From Nostoc sp. KVJ3 (GTDB lineage Bacteria > Cyanobacteriota > Cyanobacteriia > Cyanobacteriales > Nostocaceae), in NCBI RefSeq assembly GCF_026127265.1, contig NZ_WWFG01000002.1, positions 434,001-498,000 on the forward strand: a stretch of 64,000 bases of DNA, written 5' to 3'. Within the stretch, counting starts at the first letter, position 1; each line of letters begins with the position of its first letter. Position numbers and translations under genes: made by a program. This document shows positions 17,507 to 26,624 of the stretch, one piece after another. Under the pieces are notes generated by a model, which had not been told where the DNA came from, ran no database searches, and saw only the letters and a program-made list of their open reading frames with translations.

Positions 17507-18409
17507 ATGTCAAATTTTGAGTTGTCGGATTCCCAGAGCTACGTACCTGAAAAGTCTGCTACCCTGCCAAGTAGCCCAGCAGATGAATTTATCGTTCAAT
17601 TTTGGGGTGTACGGGGTTTGATCCCCACCCCAGACACCAGCACCAACCGCTATGGTGGTAATACCGCTTGTGTAGAAATATATGTAGGTGGGAAACGCTT
17701 GATTTTTGATGGCGGTACTGGCTTACGCATACTGGGTAAAACTTGGCAAGAACTACAACAGCCAATACAAGCCCATTTATTTTTTACCAACTGTCAATCA
17801 AATCGGATTCAAGGGTTTCCCTTTTTTGCTCCCGCATTTATTGGGGAAAACTGCTTTCATATTTACGGCACAGCCGCCTCAAATGGAGCCTCAATCAAAC
17901 AATGTTTATACGATCAGATGCTCCAGCCCCACTTTCCTTACCCTTTACAGGTAATGCAGTCGGAATTGCAGTTTTACAATCTGACTACAGACAGTGATGT
18001 AAAGCTAGATGATGTCACCATTGCGATCGCATTAATCAATCAAACTCAGCGCTCAGTTGGCTACCGAGTTAGTTGGCACGATTATAGTGTTGCCTACGTC
18101 ACGGATTTACACCAAAATGCCGACCAAGTGGAACGAGAGCGGATTTTAGAGTTTATTAAAGGCGTTGATTTGCTGATTGCCAATGCCACTTACACTCCCC
18201 CTACCTCTCACAACCATGATTCTGCTGATTTACTCTGGCAAGCTGCGGTGAATGCAGCTTTGAATGCTGGTGTGCAACGGCTAGCGATTTCTCATCATCA
18301 CCCAGATGACCATGATGATTTTCTTGACAAAGTTCAAGTAGATGTTAAATCTGCTTTCCCTCAAGCTGTACTAGCCCATGAAGGTCTAGTTTTAGCCGTT
18401 GGTAAGTGA
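17507..18409 (+). CDS. Metallo-beta-lactamase-fold protein with its metal-binding motif lost
   Basis: 300 aa. It aligns by eye with the MBL-fold family that reads FWGVRGxIPTP...RYGGNTxCVE...LIFDGGTGLR. At the place where that family has the metal motif HxHxDH before IQGFPFFAPAF, this protein has NCQSNR. The later aspartate/histidine region is also altered (YVTDLHQNADQV, LLIANATYTPPTS), while ISHHHPDDHDD near the C-terminus is kept. The fold is likely intact but catalysis by the usual dinuclear centre is not. It follows panD by 11 bp. It could be a regulatory or scaffold pseudo-enzyme. Confidence 0.8.
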   Translation: MSNFELSDSQSYVPEKSATLPSSPADEFIVQFWGVRGLIPTPDTSTNRYGGNTACVEIYVGGKRLIFDGGTGLRILGKTWQELQQPIQAHLFFTNCQSNRIQGFPFFAPAFIGENCFHIYGTAASNGASIKQCLYDQMLQPHFPYPLQVMQSELQFYNLTTDSDVKLDDVTIAIALINQTQRSVGYRVSWHDYSVAYVTDLHQNADQVERERILEFIKGVDLLIANATYTPPTSHNHDSADLLWQAAVNAALNAGVQRLAISHHHPDDHDDFLDKVQVDVKSAFPQAVLAHEGLVLAVGK

Positions 18410-19121
18410 TTGGACTGATTGGGACTTTGAAATCGGTGGTAGACCAATGCTTACGGTCATCACTGAGGATATCGAAGTGCAGCAAGCTACTCATAAGCAC
18501 TGACTTATCAGTTTGCTTTTTGTCGAGATGGCGAAATTATCCCTCTCCGAAGAAACCGCACTTGCTTCGGGCTGAGGAATAAGCTCAAAACCTAAAGCTA
18601 GAGCCTTTTTTTGGAGGTTATGAGCAGTAGCAGTATTTATCTATGGTGGCAACTGTTGGGTGAGCATCTCTTACCAAATGTTTCAAGATTTGTAATTCTA
18701 CATCCATTACCCTACTTACCTTTAAGGGTTTTATTCTTTTATTCAGAATACCCGGAAAGTGACAGAAGCTGTTTACGGACGCGCTCGCTTCCGTTATGGA
18801 TGGAAGAAACAAGTCAAATCCTCTTCCCTTCTGCCTTCTGCCTCCTGCCTTGTTTCTTAGGAGAGGGATATGATATTTGGAAGCCGTTAGAGAAAGGAGA
18901 AACGAACCGCAATCGCAGAGAAGCCAGGGCGTTGGGCGGGTTCCCCTACTTGTAGCGAAAAGGTGCGACGCGGAGGATGGAGGGGAGAGAAAAGGTGCGA
19001 TCGCATCCTCTCACAAAGCCATAGAATTTAAACTCTGAGTTGAACAACAAATTTGATTAATTTTCAAAATTATCAATAAAAAATATTTTACAAATAGGAT
19101 TGCCTAAAAAGGGTTGTGTGT
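18410..19121. other. Intergenic region, no convincing gene
   Basis: About 710 bp between the convergent MBL-fold and carbonic anhydrase genes. An open frame at 18611-18955 (+) has an odd composition, no motif, and overlaps repeat-like sequence (GCCTTCTGCCTCCTGCC), so I do not call it. The HIP1-rich tail (near 18995-19010) looks like dispersed repeat debris. Confidence 0.5.
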
Positions 19122-19844
19122 TCAAGTAATAATGTTGACTTTACCAGTATCAATATCGTAACAAGCACCAACAATTTTTAGTTTGCCTTCATGCAGTAAT
19201 TTGGCTAAAATTGTTGAGCTTTCCGGCAATTTTTCTCTCTGATATTCAATATTAGCTATAACTATATCTTGCATATTATCACTCGTTCTAAACTTTACCC
19301 TTTCTATAGATGGTTTAATACCCTCAATAATCAAACCAATTCTGCCAGGAAGTGGTTCGTTTTTGATTGCTTCTGCAACTGCACCGCATCTTCTATGACC
19401 TAAAACCACAATCAACTGCGAACCTAATACTGTTGTCGAGTATTCCAAACTACCTATAACGGTGTCACTGACCACATTCCCAGCAACTCGCACGACAAAT
19501 AAATCTCCAAGTCCTTGATCGAAAACGATTTCCGCAGGGACTCTGGAATCTGCACAACCTAATATCGCGGCAAAGGGATATTGAGCTTTAGCAACTAATC
19601 GCAGATGTTCTAATGATTGATCGGGATATTTAGGTTTTTGATTGATAAATCTTTGATTACCATCCAGTAAGCGTTTAATAGCTTCATTAGGACTAACTGG
19701 ATTAGGGTTAACTGCGTGAATATCAGCAATAGCAGTTTGCTTTGTATTCAAACAGCTATCACCAAAAGCAGTAGCTGCAATACTTACCACACTAGCAAAT
19801 TTTAAAAAATCACGTCGTCCGCAAAATCCATTAATTCGACTCAT
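19122..19844 (-). CDS. Beta-class carbonic anhydrase with a twin-arginine signal
   Basis: 240 aa from the ATG at 19844; an ATG six codons earlier is possible. The N-terminus has GRRDFLKFASVVSIAATAFG, a good Tat signal peptide, so the enzyme should be exported folded with its zinc. The catalytic core shows LGCADSRVPAE (zinc Cys, Asp-Arg dyad) and GHRRCGAV (zinc His and Cys), with VVRVAGNVVSDTVIGSLEY between. It interconverts CO2 and bicarbonate, here in the periplasm or lumen. It is monogenic. Confidence 0.9.
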   Translation of the reverse strand: MSRINGFCGRRDFLKFASVVSIAATAFGDSCLNTKQTAIADIHAVNPNPVSPNEAIKRLLDGNQRFINQKPKYPDQSLEHLRLVAKAQYPFAAILGCADSRVPAEIVFDQGLGDLFVVRVAGNVVSDTVIGSLEYSTTVLGSQLIVVLGHRRCGAVAEAIKNEPLPGRIGLIIEGIKPSIERVKFRTSDNMQDIVIANIEYQREKLPESSTILAKLLHEGKLKIVGACYDIDTGKVNIIT

Positions 19845-20516
19845 TAATCTAGCTGATCGCAATAAAGCTGTTATCAGGAAAATATCAGATTCAAGGAAGA
19901 TGCAAGAGTACTCTTTTACACGTTTTAAGAGTTATTTAACCTGAAACTTTAATTTATTTAGTGATTGTATATAAGAATCATATTTGATTTTTGAAAAAAT
20001 ATAAGTATCTGTAGAGTTTGTTAGCTCGACTTTATCCAAAATTAAGAACTTGGTTCTCTTGTATCGGCAAAACCCTAGCTTTTTGGCAAAAACTTTTTCC
20101 ATATCACTGATTGTCAGTGAAAATAAAAAAGTAAAACTACCGTACTATGAAGCTTTCAGCATCAGATTAAGCCTTGGGTAAAAAATGGATAAAGTGGAGG
20201 TTAGAGGATGTTTGAAAAGTCCTCTTGTCGGTATCAAAAGTTTTATATCTCCCTAAATCTCCCTTAAAAAGGGGGACTTTGACTTCGGTTCCCCCCTTAA
20301 AAAGGGGGGTTAGGGGGGATCTAAAAGTGCCTAAAATCACAGTGAAATACTTGTTCATTCAATCTCTTAGACAGAACATTGTAACGCACCATAAGCTTTG
20401 GATACTGCGTTACACTACTCTAACGCAACCTACGTATATATATTTCAAAAATCAAATAATAGTACTATATATTCTGTGTTTTTTTGGGAATACTTAACAC
20501 AGTACTGACTATATTT
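19845..20516. repeat. Intergenic region holding two dispersed repeats
   Basis: About 670 bp. At 20247-20320 is the element CTCCCTAAATCTCCCTTAAA...CCCCCCTTAAAAAGGGGGG with long C/G arms, a very common Nostoc dispersed inverted repeat. At 20377-20445 is a copy of the GCGTTA/CCTACGTAT repeat also found at 9475-9557. Open frames across them on both strands are artefacts. The remainder is AT-rich leader of the next gene. Confidence 0.7.
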
Positions 20517-21818
20517 ATGGCTTTTTTAAACAAAATAAACTGGAATTTTTTGCGAAAAAATTCTCCAAATAGCTCTGGGATACATCCGTCTGCCATCAGC
20601 CAACAATCCATAACACCATTAACCCCCAAAAACCTAGCTAAATTAGAGCATGAAATGGAGTTAGAGAGGCAGGCCAAAATATCTCCTCAGCAACAACATC
20701 GCAAAGCCAAGTGGGGTATAGGTAGTAGACTTGTTTGGATAACAATACTTATCAGTATACCCGTTGGTGTAATTTGGGTGGCAAACCAGCCTTATCCAGT
20801 AATTCGCCGTCCAGTGATGCTTCACGCGCCTTTTTTGTTGCTACCCAGCTACATCAGCATGGATAATCACTATCGACAGGCATTGGTATCAGTTGAGCAA
20901 GCTGAACAATTGATTGAAAAAGCTACCAGTCCAGCAGATTTGGCTTTGGGAGAACAGAAGTTACAAGAAGCACAACAACATCTAGATAAGTTACCAAGTT
21001 CCTTTATTAACGATTGGTCTGAGTACAGATATTGGTGGTATGATTCGCGCTTTAGCATCTACGATTTTAATGCATTTCGGAGTCAAGTCGGACAGCTAGA
21101 AGCTAAAGTTTTTCAGGAAAAGAATGCTCAGTCCTTACTTACTGATAATATGCAGAGTTTCTTAAATGCGAAACAGCAATATGAACGGGCTACAACAGCA
21201 ACTGATAAACAGACTGCAATAGCTGCTTGGCAAACGGCGCTGGATAAATTTGAGCAGATTCCTGGTCAAACTCTGGCAGGAAAAACTGTCCAAAATCAAC
21301 TAGATAATTATAAGCGTGAGTTTCAGGAAGTTGTGGGATTGGCAGCAGGTAACGATCGCATCAGTGCCTTAATCACCGCAGCACGGCAATTTTCTTGGCA
21401 AGCTGCCAAAGCTGGACAAAATCCGCCGCACACCGTCACTGAATGGCGACAAATAGAAAATTTGTGGATAGAAGCAATTGAGCGCCTCAAAGAGATTCCT
21501 TCAAAAGACGTGGCGGGTTATAGCGAAGCCCAAAAGTTATTAGCAATTTATGAGGCTAATTTAGGTCAAGTTAAGGTAAGACGGCAATCTGAGGCGGATG
21601 CAGTAGAGGCAATGGAAGCAGCGCAACGAGAAATCGAAAGGTTACTGGCTTCAATTCCTACTGATGCTCATAATGTGGAGCGCAATCGGGTATTGAGCCA
21701 ATTGCAGAGTATTATTAATCAATTAGAAAAAGTGCAAAACGGCACAACAGCCTATTTAAAAGCTCAAGAGTTACTACTATCGGCAAATAATAAACTCAGA
21801 CAGCTACAGGTTAAATAA
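20517..21818 (+). CDS. Hypothetical membrane-anchored coiled-coil protein
   Basis: 433 aa from the ATG at 20517 (a TTG at 20484 would add 11 residues). A polar N-terminus of about 75 residues, one membrane helix (LVWITILISIPVGVIWVANQP), then about 330 residues of mostly helical sequence. This part contains several related ~90-residue segments with the pattern A-x-Q-x-E/W...L..IP (for example AAWQTALDKFEQIPGQTLAG, LWIEAIERLKEIPSKDVAGYSEAQKLL, IERLLASIPTD), suggesting tandem helical-bundle repeats exposed to the periplasm. I know similar cyanobacterial proteins but no function. Monocistronic. Confidence 0.7.
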   Translation: MAFLNKINWNFLRKNSPNSSGIHPSAISQQSITPLTPKNLAKLEHEMELERQAKISPQQQHRKAKWGIGSRLVWITILISIPVGVIWVANQPYPVIRRPVMLHAPFLLLPSYISMDNHYRQALVSVEQAEQLIEKATSPADLALGEQKLQEAQQHLDKLPSSFINDWSEYRYWWYDSRFSIYDFNAFRSQVGQLEAKVFQEKNAQSLLTDNMQSFLNAKQQYERATTATDKQTAIAAWQTALDKFEQIPGQTLAGKTVQNQLDNYKREFQEVVGLAAGNDRISALITAARQFSWQAAKAGQNPPHTVTEWRQIENLWIEAIERLKEIPSKDVAGYSEAQKLLAIYEANLGQVKVRRQSEADAVEAMEAAQREIERLLASIPTDAHNVERNRVLSQLQSIINQLEKVQNGTTAYLKAQELLLSANNKLRQLQVK

Positions 21819-22126
21819 ATTGTAGCGATCGCTCTATACCCTTAGTAATAAGTAGTTAAACAAAATTAATTACACAATGTCATTGCGAATGAAGCGTGCC
21901 CCGTAGGGGATCTTGTCGTAGAGATAGCGTAATGAAGCATAAGTCCTTCGGACACGCTTCGCGAACGCGGGGGCTGGGATTGCAACGCTGTGCTTGCAAT
22001 GACTATAAATATTTTTTCCAACTACTTAGTGATATCCTTCCCAGGAAGATCCCCCCAACGTCCCCTTTGTCAAGGAAGTTGGGATGATTCCCTACAGTAA
22101 CTATGTGTTTTCTATTTGATTTCTAG
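21819..22126. repeat. Intergenic region with a Nostoc-type dispersed repeat
   Basis: Between about 21876 and 21998 lies repeat sequence with CGTGCCCCGTAGGGG, GTAGAGATAGCG, TCCTTCGGACACGCTTCGCG and a TTGCAACGCTGTGCTTGCAA palindrome. Related fragments recur near 22720-22770 and 52190-52230. No gene. Confidence 0.6.
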
Positions 22127-22216
22127 CCAGTTGTGGTGAAGCGATGACGCTTGCTCTGCTTGTTTACTGCAAACACCGTTTAAGGTGATTTACAGAGCGT
22201 GTGCGTCAACAACTGG
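22127..22216. ncRNA. Candidate structured RNA or hairpin element
   Basis: About 90 nt with four nested helices: CCAGTTGT/ACAACTGG (22127-22134, 22209-22216), TGACGC/GCGTCA (22145-22150, 22203-22208), GCTCTG/CAGAGC (22153-22158, 22193-22198), and an inner hairpin CACC/GGTG with flanking A/T pairing near 22172-22189. A 10-nt one-sided bulge (GGTGAAGCGA) separates the first two helices. The helix series is longer than expected by chance and lies in a gene-free kilobase. It could be a small RNA, a leader or a non-autonomous inverted-repeat element; strand and identity unknown. Confidence 0.45.
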
Positions 22217-22838
22217 CCATTGGGTGGGATTTTTGAGATGGGAATAGATCCCTTGTAGAAGTTTCTCAATGTCCCAGTAACCCCTGCTGATATATCAATT
22301 AAAACTGCAACAGAAAAATTTTGGATGCCAAATTGCCAAAAGCACTGAATCAATTTTGATTGGGGTAAACATAGGCGTTTTTATACCATGAAAAAAACGC
22401 TCCAGGTTGACTCTAGAGCGGCTTTGCAGCAGTTATTGTGACTCAGCAGTATATCAAAAAATGATGGTGAGCTTTATATATAGAAAGTTCAGTACGCCTT
22501 CTTGTTCAATTGAGATTCTGGCAAATCCGGTTAATTTGCATTTTTATCATTTTTCCTGAATGAATGTCCTGTTTTACCTTTTTACTTGCTGTAGATGTGA
22601 TTAGAAACGCAAGGATTATTGGGGAGAATTCTTTGAGCATCGAAAACGACGGTCGCGGCAGTGGCAGGAATTGTTATAGCTTTTGTATTAGTTTATAGAT
22701 AGTTTAGGCACAGCCCGTCTTCTCTACGAGACGCTACGCGTAGCTCGCTTCCCCGGAGGGGTACGGCATCGCTATCACCTGATGAAGCTTTCTTATTTAA
22801 AGTGGTGTTATGTTGAATGGAAGAGTGATTAAAGAAGG
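22217..22838. other. Gene-free region with dispersed repeat fragments
   Basis: About 620 bp with no credible open frame. It contains a weak minus-strand terminator candidate at 22391-22420 and a repeat fragment at about 22720-22770 (TCTACGAGACGCTACGCGTAGC type). The rest is AT-rich and unexplained. Confidence 0.45.
22391..22420 (-). terminator. Possible terminator, leftward
   Basis: Stem CGCTC/GAGCG (22398-22402, 22416-22420) followed on the minus strand by seven T. Weak stem. It is 420 bp beyond the end of livF, so assignment is uncertain. Confidence 0.35.
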
Positions 22839-23567
22839 TTAATGTCTTTTACCTGCTCCCAGATATAGCTCACCCACTTTTGGATCGTTCAACAGTTCTT
22901 GACCAAGGCCAGAGATAGCATCGCGTCCCGACTCCAGTACATAGCCACGATTAGCCATCTCTAAAGCTTTACGGGCATTTTGTTCTACTAATACGATCGC
23001 AGTTCCCGCCTGATTAATTTGTTTAATCTGCTCAAACACCTGTGTCACCAGGATTGGTGATAAAGCAGCAGATGGTTCATCCAAAATTAGCAAACTAGGT
23101 TCCAACATCAAAGCTTTTCCCATCGCTAACATCTGGCGTTCTCCTCCAGAGAGTGTACCAGCACGTTGACGACGGCGATCGCTTAATCTGGGGAACATCG
23201 TAAATATTTTATCTTTAATTGGTTTCAGAGGAACGTTAAGCACAAAAGCACCCATCTCCAAGTTCTCTTCAACACTAAGGGAAGGGAAAACATTGGCGAT
23301 TTGCGGTACGTAGCACATTCCTCTTTGGACGATTTGATTGGACTTTAGCCCCACGATATTTTCACCTTTGAAGGTGATTGTGCCCGTGTGGGGAATCAAA
23401 AGCCCAAAAATTGCTTTTGCCAAAGTAGACTTACCAGCACCGTTGGGGCCAATCACAGTCACTAATTCCCCTGGCGCAACCCGGAAATTGACACCTTGCA
23501 GGATATCTACATCTTTGATGTATCCAGCATGGACATTTTGAACATCTAGTAAATAGTCATTTGTCAT
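22839..23567 (-). CDS. livF: Branched-chain/neutral amino acid ABC transporter ATPase, LivF type
   Basis: 242 aa. Walker A GPNGAGKST, Q-loop in CYVPQIANVFPSLSVEENL, signature LSGGERQMLAMGKAL, Walker B LLILDEPSAAL and the switch histidine replaced in VLVEQNARKAL, all as in the LivF/NatE branch. It powers uptake of hydrophobic or neutral amino acids. The partner LivG, permeases and binding protein are not adjacent, which is common in cyanobacteria where the Nat genes are scattered. The substrate is inferred from the family. Confidence 0.85.
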   Translation of the reverse strand: MTNDYLLDVQNVHAGYIKDVDILQGVNFRVAPGELVTVIGPNGAGKSTLAKAIFGLLIPHTGTITFKGENIVGLKSNQIVQRGMCYVPQIANVFPSLSVEENLEMGAFVLNVPLKPIKDKIFTMFPRLSDRRRQRAGTLSGGERQMLAMGKALMLEPSLLILDEPSAALSPILVTQVFEQIKQINQAGTAIVLVEQNARKALEMANRGYVLESGRDAISGLGQELLNDPKVGELYLGAGKRH

Positions 23568-23690
23568 TTGTCATTGGGCATTTGTCATTTGTCATTGGGC
23601 ATTGGGCATTGGGCATTGGGCATTGGGAAATTGGTTAATTCTCCCCCTGCTCCCTTGTCTCCCTCATCCTCCCCACTCCCCACTAGTGAG
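23568..23690. repeat. Tandem TTGGGCA and TTTGTCA heptamers
   Basis: Alternating ATTTGTC and ATTGGGC units (23568-23630) followed by CCCCTGCTCCC/CCCACTCC runs. Short tandem repeat class of heterocystous cyanobacteria. Confidence 0.85.
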
Positions 23691-23738
23691 AAGCAACAGT
23701 CAAGTCAAAAATAACTATTGACTGTTGACTATGGACTA

Positions 23739-23963
23739 TTATGGGGTTTTTTGCAACTCCGGTCGTTCTTCTGCAAGAATGGCCCCTTCTACTGGGCAAA
23801 CTTGGAGACATATACCACAGTCGATGCAAGTGGTAAAGTCAATCCAGTACCAATCTGTTCCCTTGGCATTTTTGCCTGGGCCATCATGAATACAAGCTAC
23901 TGGACAAGCTTCTACGCAGTCAGCTACGCCTTCACAGACTTCTGTAACAATTGTGTGTGGCAT
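23739..23963 (-). CDS. Ferredoxin with two iron-sulphur clusters (bacterial type)
   Basis: 74 aa. Two cysteine sets: CEGVADCVEACPVACI and CIDCGICLQVCPV. The second is a standard CxxCxxCxxxCP for a 4Fe-4S cluster; the first has a longer spacing (C-x5-C-x3-C), as in the 3Fe/4Fe or 4Fe ferredoxins of the FdxB/seven-iron type. The insert GKNAKGTDWYWIDFTT between the sets is typical of that family. A small soluble electron carrier. It is transcribed with or near hisZ but has its own leader. Confidence 0.85.
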   Translation of the reverse strand: MPHTIVTEVCEGVADCVEACPVACIHDGPGKNAKGTDWYWIDFTTCIDCGICLQVCPVEGAILAEERPELQKTP

Positions 23964-24002
23964 ATTCTCGATTCCCTCTTTTCTTTATCGGCTATTTCTA
24001 GC

Positions 24003-24125
24003 CTAGCAGGGGAGTGGGTAGGGAGCAGGGGGCAGGGGGCAGGGAGCAGGGGGAGAAGAACGATTTATGATTATTTACCCATGCCCAATGCCCAATTCCC
24101 AATGCCCAATGCCCAATGCCCAATT
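24003..24125. repeat. Tandem G-rich and CCCAATG repeats
   Basis: GGGGGCAGGGAGCAGG-type units then CCCAATGCCCAATT heptamers between hisZ and the ferredoxin gene. An open frame across this and the ferredoxin antisense is an artefact. Confidence 0.8.
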
Positions 24126-24129
24126 CCTA

Positions 24130-25338
24130 CTAACGCAATGATTCAATTTTTGGGGAACTATCAGCTTTAATCCAGGCAATTTGGGCTATGCTGCGATCGC
24201 GTGCGTATTGGCGAATAGCGTCTGCATCCCTTCCTCCTAAATCAATTTCTACCCGCACCAAATGAGTGGAATCTCGCAGTTTTTGCGCGTAGGCAAAGGC
24301 AGGGGCATTAGCACTCTGCGTCTCTGGTACTACTAACCAGTTACTCGCCGGGGTTTCTTGCGGTAATTGCTGAGTAGATAATAAAAGTTGATATAAATCT
24401 TCGATATTGAGTCCGAAACCAATGCCGGGAATATTTTCTCCTTGAGGATGATATAGCCCCAAAAGCTGGTCGTAGCGACCGCCACGCCCTAAAACCCTGG
24501 CTTGAGATTCGGTATCATTGACAACTTCAAAGACAATACCAGTGTAGTAATCTATGGTTTGGATGAGACTGAGGTCGAGAATTAAGGGAAATTTTTTCTC
24601 TGATTCTAGTAATTCTACTAGGGATTTGAGGTTATTTACTGCCTCTTGCTGTTCTTCATCTAGATCCAAGCTACTAACTTTTTGTAACACGTCTGCACTG
24701 GGGCCACGCAGATCGAGCATGATTATGGCGCGATCGCGGAGTTTGTCACTCAGGGGTAAAGTATCTATAGTAATGCGGTCGAGATGAGCGATCGCACTAC
24801 GAACTTTATCCTGTAAATTAGCAGGAAATGCACTCAGGAGCGATCGCGTAATTCCCGCTTCACCTAAAATTAAGTGCCATTGCTGCAAACCCAGTGCTGC
24901 TAAACAATCTGCCACTAACAGCAGTACTTCCGCATTCGCCAGCAATCCGCTAGCACCTAATAACTCCACCCCAGCTTGATAAAACTCCTGCTGGCGATTA
25001 TGTCTACTTTCCCAAGTGCGGCGAAACACATTAGCGTTGTAGTACAATCGTTGCGGATAAGTTGTATTTGCCATCCGAGTGACAACGGTACGAGCAATGG
25101 ATGCTGTTAATTCTGGACGTAGCCCTAATTCATCATCTTCACCTTGTAGTTGAATCACCATCTGGCGTTGAATTGCTTCCCCTGCCATCAGGGTATCCAT
25201 GCGTTCTAAAGTTGAGGTGATAATCCTGTGATATCCCCAACGATGAAACACCTGCTGTAATCGCTCTTCAATCCAGCGTTTTTTCTCCACATCCAAGGGT
25301 AATAAATCCCTGGCTCCCGCTGCTGGTTGATACACCAT
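24130..25338 (-). CDS. hisZ: ATP phosphoribosyltransferase regulatory subunit
   Basis: 402 aa. HisRS-like catalytic fold without tRNA-binding domain: starts MVYQPAAGARDLLPLDVEKKRWIEERLQQVFHRWGY, with LRPELTASIARTVVTR, QRLYYNANVFRR, EFYQAGVELLG and the glycine-rich VLGRGGRYDQLLGLY. HisZ is needed by the short-form HisG to start histidine synthesis. The start overlaps the stop of the upstream J-TPR gene by one base, so both share a transcript. Confidence 0.93.
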   Translation of the reverse strand: MVYQPAAGARDLLPLDVEKKRWIEERLQQVFHRWGYHRIITSTLERMDTLMAGEAIQRQMVIQLQGEDDELGLRPELTASIARTVVTRMANTTYPQRLYYNANVFRRTWESRHNRQQEFYQAGVELLGASGLLANAEVLLLVADCLAALGLQQWHLILGEAGITRSLLSAFPANLQDKVRSAIAHLDRITIDTLPLSDKLRDRAIIMLDLRGPSADVLQKVSSLDLDEEQQEAVNNLKSLVELLESEKKFPLILDLSLIQTIDYYTGIVFEVVNDTESQARVLGRGGRYDQLLGLYHPQGENIPGIGFGLNIEDLYQLLLSTQQLPQETPASNWLVVPETQSANAPAFAYAQKLRDSTHLVRVEIDLGGRDADAIRQYARDRSIAQIAWIKADSSPKIESLR

Positions 25339-26294
25339 TATTTTTTCTTCCCACCAAACAAACCACCGAACAAACCACCACTACCAGATTTATCTGGTTG
25401 CTTATCTCCATTATTGGTGGATGAAGTCACCTTATGATCGCTAGGTTGTTGTCCTAAAGCTTTATCTAATTTAGGTTTCCATTGCAATGCCCTTTCGTCA
25501 TTAGGGTCTAATTTTAAAGCATTGTCGAAGTGGATTTTTGCCATTTTTAGCTGATTTTGCTTCAAATACACCATTGCAATTAAGCTATGACAGTGACTAT
25601 TTTTCGGTTCTAACTTCAGAGCATCCTGTAACTCTACTTTGGCTTGGGCAAATTGGTTTTTGTCAATCAAAGATTGAGCGCGACGAAAATACTGTTCTAC
25701 AACTGAGTCTTCTTTTGGTGGCGCGGGTGCTGGTTCTGGGGGTGTATTTTGTGGTGTAGACTGGGGTGTAGCTGATTGGACTTTGGGTTGAGCAGGTGAC
25801 GTTGCTGTGGATGGTTTGCTTGCACTCCGCATTAAATAGATTAAATTCAACTCACTAATTTGGGCAATGACTTGCAGTACTTGCTCTAAAGAATCATATT
25901 GAGTTTGAGCAAGTTTAGCGATCGCACTTCTATAGAATGGATCGAGATTAGGTGTCTGGGCTAACTGTTTACCCAAGTCGGTGTTGAGAGTTACAGAAGT
26001 AGACTCTTGTAATAGGCGCTTGCCAATTTGCGACAAAATTAGAATATATTCCGTGCGCGTGCGATCGCCAACAAGTTTTTCGTAAGCTGGGTTAACCAGC
26101 TTTGATAATAATTCGTTGCCTAGTTGTTTTTGTTCATCACTTTCAGTAAAACTACTATCTGGGTGTAAGCGACGGGCAATTTGGAGATAGCGTTTCCGAA
26201 TCTCTTTGACATCCGCATCAACTGGAACGCCCAATACTGCGTGATGATCTATGAAATCATATTTAAATAAGCCACGATCTATTTTAAAAGACAT
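25338..26294 (-). CDS. J-domain protein with TPR repeats
   Basis: 318 aa from the ATG at 26294 (MSFKIDRGLFKYDF); an upstream ATG adds six residues. J domain about residues 12-75: HHAVLGVPVDADVKEIRKRYLQIARRLHPDSS with HPD, then LVNPAYEKLVGDRTRTEYI. A Pro/Thr-rich linker (about 165-200) leads to two TPR units (QYFRRAQSLIDKNQFAQAKVELQDALKLEP and SLIAMVYLKQNQLKMAKIHFDNALKLDP) and a Gly-rich, basic tail (GGLFGGLFGGKKK). Likely recruits DnaK to specific clients. It is in an operon with hisZ downstream. Confidence 0.88.
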   Translation of the reverse strand: MSFKIDRGLFKYDFIDHHAVLGVPVDADVKEIRKRYLQIARRLHPDSSFTESDEQKQLGNELLSKLVNPAYEKLVGDRTRTEYILILSQIGKRLLQESTSVTLNTDLGKQLAQTPNLDPFYRSAIAKLAQTQYDSLEQVLQVIAQISELNLIYLMRSASKPSTATSPAQPKVQSATPQSTPQNTPPEPAPAPPKEDSVVEQYFRRAQSLIDKNQFAQAKVELQDALKLEPKNSHCHSLIAMVYLKQNQLKMAKIHFDNALKLDPNDERALQWKPKLDKALGQQPSDHKVTSSTNNGDKQPDKSGSGGLFGGLFGGKKK

Positions 26295-26436
26295 ATAGAC
26301 TTTTTGCACCAAAGGAGCAGTTCGATTGCTTTTAGTTTACCCAAACTCTGAGGGAAAGCCCCCATCCCACCTGCTATACCCAGGCTGATAGTGGCGGAAG
26401 GGAGCAATGCTCTAACAGTGAGATGGGTAAGCTCTT

Positions 26437-26615
26437 GAGGCAGGGGAGGTAGGGGAGGCAGGGGGCAGGGGAGGCAGGGGGCAGGGGAAGCAGGGGAGGC
26501 AGGGGAAGAGAAAGAAATAAGTGTATAAGCAATCTGTAACGGTCTTAAAAAATACGCTTATTTGCCTCTTTGCTCCCCCTGCTCCCCCTGCTCCCCCTGC
26601 TCCCCCTGCCTAAGA
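26437..26615. repeat. Tandem GGCAGGGGA and CCCCTGCTC repeats
   Basis: G-rich nonamers (26437-26510) followed after a 60-bp spacer by their complements (26572-26612), so the two runs could form a long cruciform. Short repeat class of heterocystous cyanobacteria. No gene. Confidence 0.8.
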
Positions 26616-26624
26616 AAGCCTATT

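Noticed and set aside
18611..18955. 114-codon frame between the MBL-fold and carbonic anhydrase genes
   Set aside because: No motif, odd composition, overlaps repeat debris; no conserved look.
20225..20497. Frames on both strands over the CCCCCCTTAAAAAGGGGGG element
   Set aside because: They are translations of a dispersed inverted repeat.
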